From Cepaea nemoralis (lineage: Eukaryota; Mollusca; Gastropoda; Stylommatophora; Helicidae), in contig JACEFZ010013481.1 of the NCBI GenBank assembly GCA_014155875.1, positions 62,001 to 126,000 of the forward strand: a DNA stretch of 64,000 nt, read 5' to 3'. Position numbers and translations under genes: made by a program. Shown here piece after piece: positions 22,328 to 32,709 of this stretch; positions within the stretch are counted from its first letter, which is position 1; each line of letters starts with the position of its first letter. Below the pieces are notes generated by a model. That model saw only the letters and a list, made by a program, of their open reading frames with translations. It was not told the DNA's origin and did not search any database.

Positions 22328-24256
22328 TTGGTCACCGATAAGAAAGAAATCCTCCAACGCTGGGCAGAGCATTTCAGCAAAATCTTAAATGCAACTTCCT
22401 TCTTCGATGATGAAACCATCAATTGCCTTCCTCAAGTTCCCACCAATGAGACTCTTGATGACCTGCCAACCATAGTGGAAATAAACAAAGCCATCCAGCA
22501 ACTCTCCAGCGGCAAGGCACCTGGTCCTGACTCCATCCCAGCAGAGATATACAAGGCAGGTGGGCCGGTCCTAACAGAGCAGCTTCACCGAGTCTTCACA
22601 AACATATGGATGAACGAGACCATGCCACAAGATTTTAAGGACGCGTCAATAGTCCACCTTTACAAACGTAAAGGAAACCGCCAATCCTGTGACAACCACC
22701 GAGGCATCTCCTTGCTTTCAATTGCAGGGAAGATACTCGCCAGAATTCTTCTCAATCGCCTCACAGCCCATCTCGATCAAGGTCTTCTTCCTGAGAGTCA
22801 ATGTGGCTTCAGAAAAGAACGTGGAACTGTTGACATGATTTTCGCTGCAAGGCAGCTGCAAGAGAAATGTCAGGAACAGAACTGCGAAATGTTCTCCACT
22901 TTCATTGACCTTACCAAGGCTTTTGATACAGTCAGCAGAGAAGGACTGTGGAAGATTATGGCAAAATATGGCTGTCCACGAAAGTTTGTCCAAATAGTGC
23001 GGCTATTTCATGACGGCATGCAGGCAAGAGTACAGGAAAATGGTGAGCTGTCTGAACCCTTTCCTGTCACCAATGGAGTGAAGCAAGGATGTGTCCTGGC
23101 ACCAACACTGTTCAGCCTCATGTTTTCAGCCATGTTGATGAATGCCTTCGAGAACGACGACATTGGAATAGACATCAACTACCGTATGGATGGAAAGTTA
23201 TTCAATCTCAGAAGGCTGAAAGCTAAAACCAAAATTAACAGTGGCACCGTCAGAGAGCTCCTGTTTGCTGATGATTGCGCTCTATACGCCAACTCAGAGG
23301 CGGACATGCAACATAATGTTTCAGCTTTCTCACATGCCTGTGCCAACTTTGGGCTCAATATCAACTTGGAGAAGACTGTAGTTATGTACCAGCCAGCTCC
23401 AGGGAATAATCACACTGTGCCGAATATCAAAGTGAATGATCATAGACTAAGTGTTGTGGACAAATTTACCTATCTTGGCAGCACCGTGTCACAAGCTGCC
23501 ACAATCGATGACGAAGTGAATGCAAGAATCTCCAAGGCCAGTGCAGCCTTTGGCAGACTGTACAAGAATGTATGGGACAGAACTGGAATAAGCCTGCAAA
23601 CAAAGCTAAAAGTCTACAAAGCAGTTGTATTATCCACACTGCTATATGCTTGTGAAACCTGGACTGTTTATCAGCGACACGCTAGGAAATTAAACCACTT
23701 CCACACAGTCTGCCTAAGGAAGCTACTGAAGATTAAATGGCAAGACAAGATTCCAGACACTGAAGTCCTAGAAAGAGCATCCATACCCAGTATCCACACT
23801 CTACTGATGAAGAATCAGATTCGCTGGGCTGGTCACTTGACTCGCATGCCAGATCACAGGCTCCCTAAACGAATTTTCTACAGCGAACTGCGTTGTGGTA
23901 AACGCTCCCAAGGTGGCCAGAGGAAACGTTTTAAAGACACACTGAAAATTTCACTGAATGCTTTTGGAATTCATCATGACACCTGGGAGACTGCAGCCAG
24001 AGACCGAAATTCGTGGCGTGCATCATTGCGCAAAGGTGCAGTTATATGTGAGGCAACCAGGACTGCAAGAGCTGTGAAGAAAAGGCAGGACAGAAAACCC
24101 ACTGCAGGAAATCCTCCTCCAGAGACGTCAAGCATTCTTTGTCCACATTGTCAAAGAACATTTCGAGCCAAAATAGGCCTTATCAGCCATCTTAGAACCC
24201 ACGGCTCCACACCTTCAACCCCACTGGATGAAATGAATGGTCATCATCATTCTTGA
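22328..24256 (+). pseudogene. LINE family 1 reverse transcriptase with C-terminal zinc finger
   Basis: A 642-codon open frame holding a complete non-LTR reverse transcriptase. RT motifs occur in order: GKAPGPDSIPAEIYKAGG (62-79), HRGISLLSIAGKILARILLNR (split around 124-144), FIDLTKAFDTV (192-202), GVKQGCVLAP (250-259) and the catalytic LLFADDCALYA (311-321). A thumb and C-terminal domain follow (TYLGSTVSQAATID; IRWAGHLTRMPDHRLPKR), then a C2H2 finger CPHCQRTFRAKIGLISH near residues 605-621 and a His-rich end. RT domain length is full and catalytic residues are kept, but the upstream half is broken, so it is classed as a pseudogene. A related copy in trans could still act on it. Confidence 0.9.
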
Positions 24257-24925
24257 TGGACAAACAACAGGCGGTATGGCAGAGCAAACAGGTTGATTTA
24301 TTGCGCAGATCTGTCTTGTTACACTTGTTGCCCTCTGGTTCTTGGTCTAGTCTACAGGGAAGTGGCGTCTCGTGCTGCCAACGCTGCAGGTATGTTTATG
24401 TGCCTATCAGTGTTTGAAATAACTCGCTAGCTCAACCTCGCCAGTGTTCTAGGCACTTGGATTTATCGCCGCTCGAGCAGCAATCTACCATTACCAACAG
24501 GTAAGGATATTGATTACATGTGGCGCGGTATCTATACGTGATGTTCTACATGTTTCTCGCACATTTCTCACAGTGTTCTACCCATCTGTTGATATGCGCA
24601 TTATTCGCATACGGTTCTACGTGCTTCTCGTGCTTTCTCCATGGCCGACTCGATTTCCAAGCGCCAGCAGTTTGTGTGTAGTACTTCATCACATTACAAC
24701 CAACCAACCATATCTCTTATTATATCACCACAATGTAGCCAACCAATCATATATCTTATATTATATTACCACAACAGCCAACCAATCATGTCTCTTTTTC
24801 AAATGCTCGTAATTTTCTAGATCTGCCATGAAGCTCCCATATTTCTGCTTGTTTTTGTTTTTTATACCCGTGCTTGGTTAATTAAAGCACCTGAGGCACA
24901 TAGAGCTGTCGGGACTGTTTTACTA
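24257..24925. other. Non-repetitive stretch, nothing recognised
   Basis: It may include the 3' UTR of the preceding LINE, but no tail or poly(A)-like end could be placed. Short AT-rich sub-repeats (aaccaatcatatctctta) occur at about 24,700-24,790. No gene is supported. Confidence 0.5.
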
Positions 24926-25150
24926 AATTTAAAACAATGTTTTCCCGTTGTGAATTTGAATAATAAAGACGAAACAATGTTTTTAGGTTGTGAATTTGAA
25001 TAATAAAGACAAAACAATGTTTTCCCTTTGTGAATTTGAATAATAAAGACCAAAAATATGTTGTTGTTTTTTCGTTATGGATTTGAACAATACAGACAAA
25101 ACAATGTTTTTCCTTTGTGAATTTGAATAATGAAGACAAAACAATAGGTC
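24926..25150. repeat. ~41-bp repeat, about five copies
   Basis: Units containing gtgaatttgaataataaaga and aaaacaatgtttt. All can be read on + with recurrent aataaa motifs that are part of the repeat and not evidence of a gene end. Confidence 0.85.
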
Positions 25151-25589
25151 GTAAAATTCCCTGCCTGGTATATTTCTCTGCATCTCATCGGGTGCCTATT
25201 ACAGAACTGGTTCAACACGAAGGAAAACAAGGTAATATGAATCCTTGTCGCTGAAATACACAAAACACACTGTCCTGTGTTTCACTGTCTTTAAAATGCT
25301 GTTTATATAATCGCGGTGTACCTACGTGTACGGCAAGTAACTCAGCAAATCCCGACAACTGTTGCCTAGCTGTGGTAAATCGCACGATGGGGGTCTCTCT
25401 GTCTGTCACGACCCAGATTCTCACAGCTGGCCTGCTTTGGAGATGTATACTCTTTCCAAGTAGTTGGTTTAGTCTGTGTGCCAGGACTTGCCCGTGTTTG
25501 TTTTTCTATCCATTTACAGATGTATTCTGATACTATGTTTTCTAAATGTCATTCCGTTCTTTATGTATGATTTATTGTTATACCTTGTA
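25151..25589. other. Non-repetitive stretch, nothing recognised
   Basis: AT-rich sequence with no coding, repeat or element signature that I can defend. Confidence 0.5.
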
Positions 25590-25745
25590 AAAGCTGGCCG
25601 GGTCCCCCCGCCTTAAGTAGGTACCAGCAAACCAGTCCAGGCAACCGTCTTGATATTGACCTCATGACCTGTCTAGTGCCGACTGGTCTAAACAATATTG
25701 GGCTAGCACAATATACCCAATAGGCCACTAGGCGTGGACACGGCT
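25590..25745 (-). mobile_element. Possible tRNA-derived SINE
   Basis: On the minus strand tggcctattgg (25717-25727) fits the pol III A-box pattern. A B-box-like aggtcaatatc (25652-25662), preceded by aggtcatgag, follows about 54 bp later; the spacing is long but possible. Many invertebrate SINEs read this way. No tail or target duplication is visible, so the call is weak. Confidence 0.3.
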
Positions 25746-25904
25746 TGTTGATTGTTGATGGTTGGTAGTTGATTGATGACAGTTGATTGTTGATAGTTGA
25801 TTGTGCTATGGTAATGGTTGGCTCTTGGAAATGGCAGGTTTGCATCGCAGTGTGCCGTTAGCAGTCAGTTTTTTTTTTGCTCTATTGTGTCCCTTGATTG
25901 GTTT

Positions 25905-26800
25905 TCTCTAATCTAGCTACTGACTTACCTAACGACCTACCCACCTAGCTATTGACCTACTTAACGACCTACCCACCTAGCTATTGACCTACTTAACGAC
26001 CTAGATATATATTGACCTACTTAACGATCTACCCATCTAGCTACTGACCTACTTAACGACCTACTCATCTAGCTACTGACCTACCAACGGCTTCCCCACC
26101 TAGCTATTGACCTACCTAAGGACCTACCCACCTAGCTACTGACCTACCTAACAACCTACCCACCTAGCTACTGACCTACCTAACGACTTCCCTACCTAGC
26201 TACTGACCTACCTAACAACTTCCCCACCTAGCTACTGACCTACCTAACGACCTACCCATCTAGCTACTGACCTACTTAACGATCTACCCATCTAGCTACT
26301 GACCTACTTAACGACCTACTCATCTAGCTACTGACCTACCAACGGCTTCCCCACCTAGCTATTGACCTACCTAAGGACCTAGCTACTGACCTACCTAACG
26401 ACTTCCCCACCTAGCTAATGACCTACCTAACGACCTACCCATCTAGCTACTGACCTACTTAACGACCTGCCCATCTAGCTACTGACCTACTTAACGACCT
26501 ACTCATCTAGCTACTGACCTACCAACGGCTTCCCCACCTAGCTATTGACCTACCTAAGGACCTACCCACCTAGCTATTGACCTACCTAACGACCTAGCCA
26601 GCTTGCTATTGACCTACTTAATGACCTACCCGTCTAGCTACTGACCTGCCTAACGACATATCCACCTAGCTACTGACCTGCCTGACAACCTTACTGACCT
26701 ACCTAACGACCTACCCACCTAGCTACTGACCTACCTAACGACCTATCTACTTAACTACTGACCTTCCTAAAGATCTACCCGTCTAGCTACTGACCTGCTT
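25905..26800. repeat. 32-bp minisatellite
   Basis: About 28 units of cacctagctactgacctacc plus taacgacctacc. Variants (atctagc, ttcccc, caacggctt) recur in the same order at 26,030-26,110, 26,270-26,350 and 26,455-26,540, indicating higher-order duplication. Confidence 0.92.
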
Positions 26801-26892
26801 GTCCGTCTGCTTGTCTGCCTACTGACACTGTAAGAATGTCGTTGTGGTCTGTCTGGTAAAGTCTGCCTTGAAAATGTGCACACCTTTCTACC

Positions 26893-27222
26893 TCATCTCG
26901 TACACGACTGTGTGTGTGGACATGACCGCTACATGTTTTAGTCTCATGTTTGTATTGTGGACATGACCGACATCTGTATCGCTACATGTTTTAGACCGGT
27001 GTTTTTGTGGACATGACCGACATCTGCATCATTACATGTTTTAGACCGGTGTTTTTGTGGACATGACCGACATCTGCATCATTAGATGTTTTAGACCGGT
27101 GTTTTTGTGGACATGACCGACATCTGTATCGCTACATGTTTTAGACCGGTGTTTTTGTGGACATGACCGACATCTGTATCGATACATGTTTTAGACTGGT
27201 GTTTTCGTGGAAATGACTGATA
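26893..27222. repeat. 50-bp minisatellite, left part
   Basis: Five to six units with acatgttttagaccggtgtt and gtggacatgaccgacatctg. The left copy of the LINE family 2 target duplication (tgactgata, 27214-27222) lies in the last unit. A leftover unit (cacatgttttagactcgtgt) is found beyond the LINE at about 31,590. Confidence 0.9.
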
Positions 27223-27225
27223 CAG

Positions 27226-27474
27226 GAAATGATTGTAGGAAACACTTGGTTTAAACAACACCTTAGAAGATTATGGACATGGAGGAGTCCTGACAGCAGA
27301 ATTAGAAACCAGATTGATTACATTCGGATTAGCAGAAGATTTCGAAATGCGTTAAAAATAGCAAAAACAGTTCCCAGTGCTGATTGTTATAGTGACCACA
27401 GATTACTTACAGGTACATTGAGGGTAATTTGGGGTAAAGTTAAAGAAAGTCAAGTATATAACAGGAAACACTAA
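27226..27474 (+). pseudogene. LINE family 2 endonuclease C-terminal remnant
   Basis: Encodes the end of an APE endonuclease: TWRSPDSRIRNQIDYIRISR, then PSADCYSDHRLLTGTLRV. The IDYI and SDHRLL motifs correspond to the last two conserved blocks of the family; earlier catalytic blocks were never copied. A stop at 27472 and frame change separate it from the linker at 27482-27766 (PKLKKVGRKKWLTEEILQLM). Confidence 0.82.
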
Positions 27475-27481
27475 ATATGAT

Positions 27482-29587
27482 TTGTGTACATTGAGTAATG
27501 ACAAGGAAATACAAAACAAATTCAACATAGAAGCACATAACAGATTTGATATATTATCTGATCTAGAGATCCTATTCCAAGATGTGGATGATCAATGGGA
27601 AATGTTGAAGAATTCAATCAGTTTGGCTGCAGAAACAACTATTCCGAAATTAAAGAAGGTGGGTCGTAAGAAATGGCTGACTGAAGAAATTTTACAACTA
27701 ATGGAAACAAGAAGACTCAACAAAAATAATTCTGACAAATATGAAGAAATTCACAGACAAGTCTGAATATTATGTAAGGAGGCAAAAGAAGCATGGCTTG
27801 AGAAAAATTGCTTAGAAATTGAAAAAAAACACAATAGTCAAAATACCAAATCAGTGCACAAAAGAATTCAGGAACTACTAATAAAAGAACAAGTACACCA
27901 GCAGGCTGTCTAAAAACTAAAGATGGCAAAATCATATTAGAAAAAGATCAGATTCTACATGTATGGTCAGACTATGTGAAAAACCTTTATGATGATAACA
28001 GAGATGAACAGTATGATATTCGATTTAATAATGAAGGACCGCCAGTTTTGAAGATAGAGGTTCGAAATGTTCGAATATGAAAGCTGGCAAGGCCACCGGT
28101 TCAGGTAACATCACAACAGAAATTATTAAAGCTTTAGAAGAATATGGAATAGATCAAGACACCAGACTGATGAACACATTATATGATACCGGAGATATAC
28201 CTTCTGAATTATGTAATTCTGTATTTATTGCAATACCAAAGAAATCAGGAGCCTTTGAATGTGATCAACATTTAACAATTAGTATAATGAGTCACATCAC
28301 AAAGATTTTGCTATGAATTATCATGCAAAGAGTGAGGAAGAAAATACAACCTGAAATAGGGGAAGAACAATGTGGGTTTGTAGAAGGAAAGGGTACAGCA
28401 GTGGTTTTCAACCTTTTTTGGCCCGTGCCCCCCTTCACCATATTTTCAGAACGTCACCCCCCCCCCCCCCCCCTTCGTATTTCCTACCTAAAAATCCTCC
28501 CTCCCGCCTCTACACAGTATACGTAATAATGGAAGCACATACTAAAACAAGTCTAGACGTCCATTTAAAACGTGATTTGTGGGCCTACTTACTTTATAAA
28601 ATGAATTTTAGTAGGGTGAGACGTACAGAACCGTAAAGTATGAAGGGGAAAAACAAGATCAAGTAATCGGTTCTTGTATTAACGCAATCTTGAAATAATC
28701 TTCACCACCCCCCCCCCCCCTGAAAACCCTAAAATTCCCCCGGGGGGGGGGGGAGAATTTCCCACCGGTTGAGAACCACTGGGGTACAGTAATTACTGTG
28801 TATATGCTGCGATCAGTTATTGAACGTTCTTTAGAGGTAAACAAAGATATATATTTTTGCTTTATTGACTACACAAAGGCTTTCGATAGAGTAAGACACG
28901 TCAACATGATAGATATTCTTGCAGATCTACAAATTGATGGGAAAGACATTAGACTTATAAAAAAACATATATTGGAAACAACAAGCTGCCGTAAGGATTG
29001 ATAATGAAGTGGGACAAAATCAGCCAATTAAGAGAGATGTTAGGCAAGGATGTGTAATGTCGCCAGATCTTTTTTCTCTATACAGTGAAAATATTTTCAG
29101 AAATGGAATCAGCGTTGGAGGACGAAACATCAATAACATTAGATATGCAGATGATACAGTATTGATTGCAGACAATGAGCAGGATCTGCAACAATTAGTA
29201 GATGCGGTTGTTACACACAGTGAACAACTGGGATTAGAATTAAATTGTAAAAAGACACAGATTATGGTCGTCACTAGGAAGAACGAAATACCACAATGTA
29301 ATATACAAGTAAATGGGAATATTCTTCAACAAGTGAATCGGTACAATTATCTCGGAACAGTAATAACATCTGATTGGAGATGCCTTGAAGAGATTGGAAC
29401 AAGAACGAAAGTAGCATTTTGCAAGATGAACATACTGACCAATAAAAATATGTCAATTGAAACGAGAAAAAGAGTGTTGAGGGGATACATAGAGCCTGTT
29501 CTTTTGTATGGATGTGAAACTTGGACAATGAGCAGTCAGGCTGAAAAACATCTGATGGCTGCAGAACAGGGATGGATTAACCATTAG
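27482..29587 (+). pseudogene. LINE family 2 reverse transcriptase (multiply broken, split by MITE)
   Basis: The RT is in pieces: linker at 27482-27766, KAGKATGSGNITTEIIKALEE at 28077-28316, and EEQCGFVEGKGT up to 28398. Then comes the 383-bp hAT MITE, then IYFCFIDYTKAFDRVRHVNM at 28798-29001 and RDVRQGCVMSPDLFSLY through NIRYADDTVLIADNEQDLQQ at 29009-29587. The YADD catalytic motif is kept. The frame would be continuous across the MITE if it and one target duplication were absent, so that insertion came after the LINE. Other frameshifts and stops (27767, 28317, 29002) are independent decay. Confidence 0.85.
28399..28781. mobile_element. hAT-type MITE, 8-bp target duplication
   Basis: A 383-bp element with terminal inverted repeats cagtggttttcaacc and, reading inward from the right, cagtggttctcaacc. 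It is flanked by an exact 8-bp duplication gggtacag (28391-28398 and 28782-28789). Both features are diagnostic of the hAT superfamily (Charlie/Tip100-like ends). C- and G-runs flank the interior and there is no coding capacity. Confidence 0.93.
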
Positions 29588-31212
29588 GCAAACAAGGCAC
29601 GTGCCTAGGGCACCAAGCATTTGGGGGGGGGGGGGGGGGCACCACAAGTCCTCAAGAAAAATGTGTATATTGTCCCGGTAGCGTAATTGCATGGCATAAG
29701 CAAATCGCAAATGTAATATTGAATCGCACATTATTTATATATACATACCCTGTGCTGCCCATTCACTAAATCTGGTAGGCAGAAGTGCCGTTGACTCTTG
29801 TTTAGAGGCAGTAAACTTCTTCCATACAGTGCAACTGATCTATACTTTTTTCTCAGCTTCAACCAAAAGATGGAAGATTCTGAAAGGATGCCTTGTGAAT
29901 GAAAAGCTGGTAAAGTCCCTTTCCGATACTAGATGGGAAGCACATGCTGTTGCAACTGAAGCCATTCTAATGTCTCATCCTCAGATTATAGAAGCGTTAG
30001 AATGTTTACAAGAAGACCAGTCACAGAAGGGGGACACCAGAAGAGAAGCAGAAAACATTGCAAAGAAGATGCAAGAATTAGAATTTGCTTTCATGCTTGT
30101 CTTTTGGGAAGAAGTGTTACAACATTTTCACAGGGTCAGTCAAGCTCTACAAAATGAGCACGTGAACTTGAAAACGTGTGCTGATTTGTATTCTTCACTA
30201 GCAGATCACTTGCATGAATCTAGGAATGAATTTGAAAGATTTGAAGAAGCTGCAAAAGAAATAACACCAGGTGTGGATTATAAGTCAACTTTGACCCGTA
30301 ATCGTAAACGAAAGACAGTGGTCATTGATGGTGATGCCCCTGAGGTATCTCAGAATGCCAGAGACAAATTTCGTATATCTGCTTTCTACACCATTGTTGA
30401 CAAACTTGAGACAGAGATGAGTAGACGAGGACAGGTATATAATGATCTAGCAGTTCGATTTTCTTGTTTGGTCGATGTACCACAAACATCTCAGTGTTGT
30501 GAAGGACTAATAAATGCTTATCCTGAAGATCTGAACAATAATTTATATACTGAACTACAACAGTTCCACTCATATATTCGCCACAAGTTTCGTGCATCAA
30601 AATCTGACAACAACACGTTCAGTCATGCAGAACTCTACAAAGTAATAGTTAGAGACAACATCGAGTGTGCTTTTCCAAATGTAGAAATCGCCTTGCGCAT
30701 ATTTTTAACATTAATGGTTACGAACTGTTCAACTGAGCGCTCTTTTTCTCAGTTGAAACGTACAAAAAAATCCAAGTAGATCGACAATGAAACAAGAAAG
30801 GCTTGATTCCTTATCTTTGCTGATGATTGAGGCAGACTTGTTGCGCAAAATTAACTTTGATGATGTACTCAAAAACTTTGCCAGACGTAAATCTAGAAAA
30901 AAGAACTTTAAAATGTAAATGTGTGCTCTCTCTGACTTTCTTATCTATCAAAAAAGTTACAGTATTTTTGTCTACTATTATTACAAAATTAATTAACTAT
31001 TAATTTTCATACAGAAATATCTTATTGTAGGTTTTATATGAGTGATAGTAGTACAAACATATGTGTTTACATTTCACAACTGTTTTTCTTTGTTAGTTTT
31101 TTGCATAATATTGAACATACCAGCAGTCAGTGGAGGATCGGGGGCCCGGGGCAGTAGGGGGCACCCATGTGGGTTTGTGCCTAGGGCACCAAGATGGCTT
31201 AATCCGGCCCTG
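29567..31212 (+). mobile_element. hAT element carrying a partial transposase
   Basis: A 1,646-bp element. The left end reads cagggatggattaa; the right end read inward is cagggccggattaa, with a further shared gtgcctagggcacc-type subterminal segment. An 8-bp duplication ctgcagaa flanks it (29559-29566 and 31213-31220). It sits inside the reverse transcriptase C-terminal region of LINE family 2, whose coding resumes at 31221. A 3' fragment of a hAT transposase fills most of it. Confidence 0.93.
29751..30918 (+). pseudogene. hAT transposase C-terminal half (ZMYM1/TTF-like)
   Basis: Similarity begins at CAAHSLNLVGRSAV (29751) and continues through STKRWKILKGC and SLSDTRWEAHAVA. It ends in the hAT dimerisation region (FPNVEIALRIFLTLMVTNCS, then TERSFSQLKR). 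A stop at 30777 follows a run of seven A. The expected last segment (STMKQERLDSLSLLMIE) is present one frame away up to TAA at 30916, so a single-base indel in the A-run truncated it. The N-terminal zinc finger and first catalytic region are missing, apparently by internal deletion between the left end and 29,750. Transposases of this type cut and paste DNA; this copy cannot. Confidence 0.82.
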
Positions 31213-31220
31213 CTGCAGAA

Positions 31221-31572
31221 ATGTGGTTTCTGAGGAAGATGCAAAGAATACCATGGACAGACAGAAAAACCAATGACCAAGTTCTACAAGAAACAGATGA
31301 AAATAAATCGTAAATTGATTAGAGAAATTAGATGTAGACAGTCAAAATGTTTTGGACATGTTATGAGAAGAAATGAATTGGAGAACCTGGTGACAACAGG
31401 CAAGATCGAAGGGAACAGACCAAGAGGAAGACCGAGAGGAAAATACCTGGATGGCTTGGCCACATGGCATGGACGAAACAGGAACACTGAGCTGATCCAC
31501 GACTCTGGTGATCGAGTGAGATGGCGAGTCATGACCGCCCACGCTTTCCGGCATGGCACATGATTGATTGAT
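31221..31572 (+). pseudogene. LINE family 2 C-terminal end and 3' tail
   Basis: Continues the LINE after the hAT. MWFLRKMQRIPWTDR is followed by a frameshift, then IREIRCRQSKCFGHVMRR, GRPRGRPRGKYLDGLATWHG and VRWRVMTAHAFRHGT to the stop at 31561. A (tgat)n tail comes next. The last about 130 bp are closely matched at 53033-53160 in a different, SINE-like unit. Confidence 0.85.
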
Positions 31573-31581
31573 TGACTGATA

Positions 31582-31904
31582 TATGTATGGCCACATGTTT
31601 TAGACTCGTGTTTGAGATATTATTTCCCGGTATTCCTGCTGAAGATTTGACATCAACTGACCTATATTCAATATGCCCATTGCAATGTTTGACAAGCGAT
31701 TGGGACATAGTGTGTGTCACGTGACGCGATCAATGCCCTTATCTGAGGTTGCGTGGCTTGTTGACACATCAAGTTACACTTTATACCCCCAGTGTTGACT
31801 GTGTGACGTGCATTCACCACCTTGCGATGGCACCCGGCTACAGCTATCAGCCGTGCTTGCTTGGGTTCAAAGCTCATTCACATGAACGCTCACAGCCGAA
31901 AACA
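31582..31904. other. Single-copy stretch after LINE family 2
   Basis: Begins with a leftover unit of the 50-bp minisatellite (about 31,588-31,620). The remainder shows no gene, repeat or element that I recognise. Confidence 0.5.
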
Positions 31905-32635
31905 CGGGGAACTGAAACTATGAGAACATGGAGGAGTGAAACTATGAGAACATGGAGCAGTGAAACTATGAGAACATGGAGCAGTGAAACTATGAGAACA
32001 TGGGGAGTGAAACTATGAGAACATGGGGGGGGGGGGGGGGGGTGAAACTATGAGAACATGGAGCAGTGAAGCTATGAGAACATGGAGCAGTGAAACTATG
32101 AGAACATGGTTCAGTGAAACTATGAGAACATGGAGGAGCGAACATATGAGAACATGGAGGAGTGAAACTATGAGAACATGGGGAGTGAAACTATGAGAAC
32201 ATGGAGCAGTGAAACTATGAGAACATGAAGGAGTGAAACTATGAGAACATGGAGCAGTGAAACTATGAGAACATGGGGGGGGGGGTGAAACTATGAGAAC
32301 TTGGAGGAGTGAAACTATGAGAACAAGGAGCAGTGAAACTATGAGAACATGGGGAGTGAAACTATGAGAACATGGAGCAGTGAAACTATGAGAACATGGA
32401 GCAGTGAAACTATGAGAACATGGAGCAGTGAAACTATGAGAACGTGGTTAAGTGAAACTATGAGAACATGGAGCAGTGAAGCTATGAGAACATGGATCAG
32501 TGAAACTATGAGAACATGGTTCAGTGAAACTATGAGAACATGGAGCAGTGAAACTATGAGAACATAGAGGAGTGGAACTATGAGAACATGGATCAGTGAA
32601 ACTGCAGGAACACCGGGAATTGAAATGGTGCGAAC
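31905..32635. repeat. 24-bp minisatellite with G-run variants
   Basis: About 30 units of gtgaaactatgagaacatgg plus agca. Some replace agca with runs of 10-17 G (32,025-32,042 and 32,276-32,285). Units beyond 32,590 are diverged. Confidence 0.92.
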
Positions 32636-32709
32636 ACTGGGAACAGAAACTGCAGGAACACCGGAAGCAGAAACTCTAGGAACATCAGGAACAGAAACTG
32701 TAGGAACAT

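Larger units (their letters stand above)
27223..31572 (+). mobile_element. LINE family 2, 5' truncated, with two nested hAT elements
   Basis: Flanked by a 9-bp target duplication tgactgata (27214-27222 and 31573-31581) inside a 50-bp minisatellite. The insert begins inside the endonuclease domain, so it is 5' truncated, and ends in a (tgat)n tail (31561-31572). Subtracting the two hAT insertions and their duplications leaves about 2.3 kb of LINE. Truncation, tail and duplication are the normal outcome of target-primed reverse transcription. Confidence 0.85.

Noticed and set aside
24926..25150. Multiple AATAAA motifs as poly(A) sites of a minus or plus gene
   Set aside because: The motif is part of a ~41-bp tandem repeat and there is no upstream coding exon.
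28370..28636. Proline-rich frame across 28370-28636
   Set aside because: It reads through the C-run of the hAT MITE and joins LINE and MITE sequence; no biological unit.
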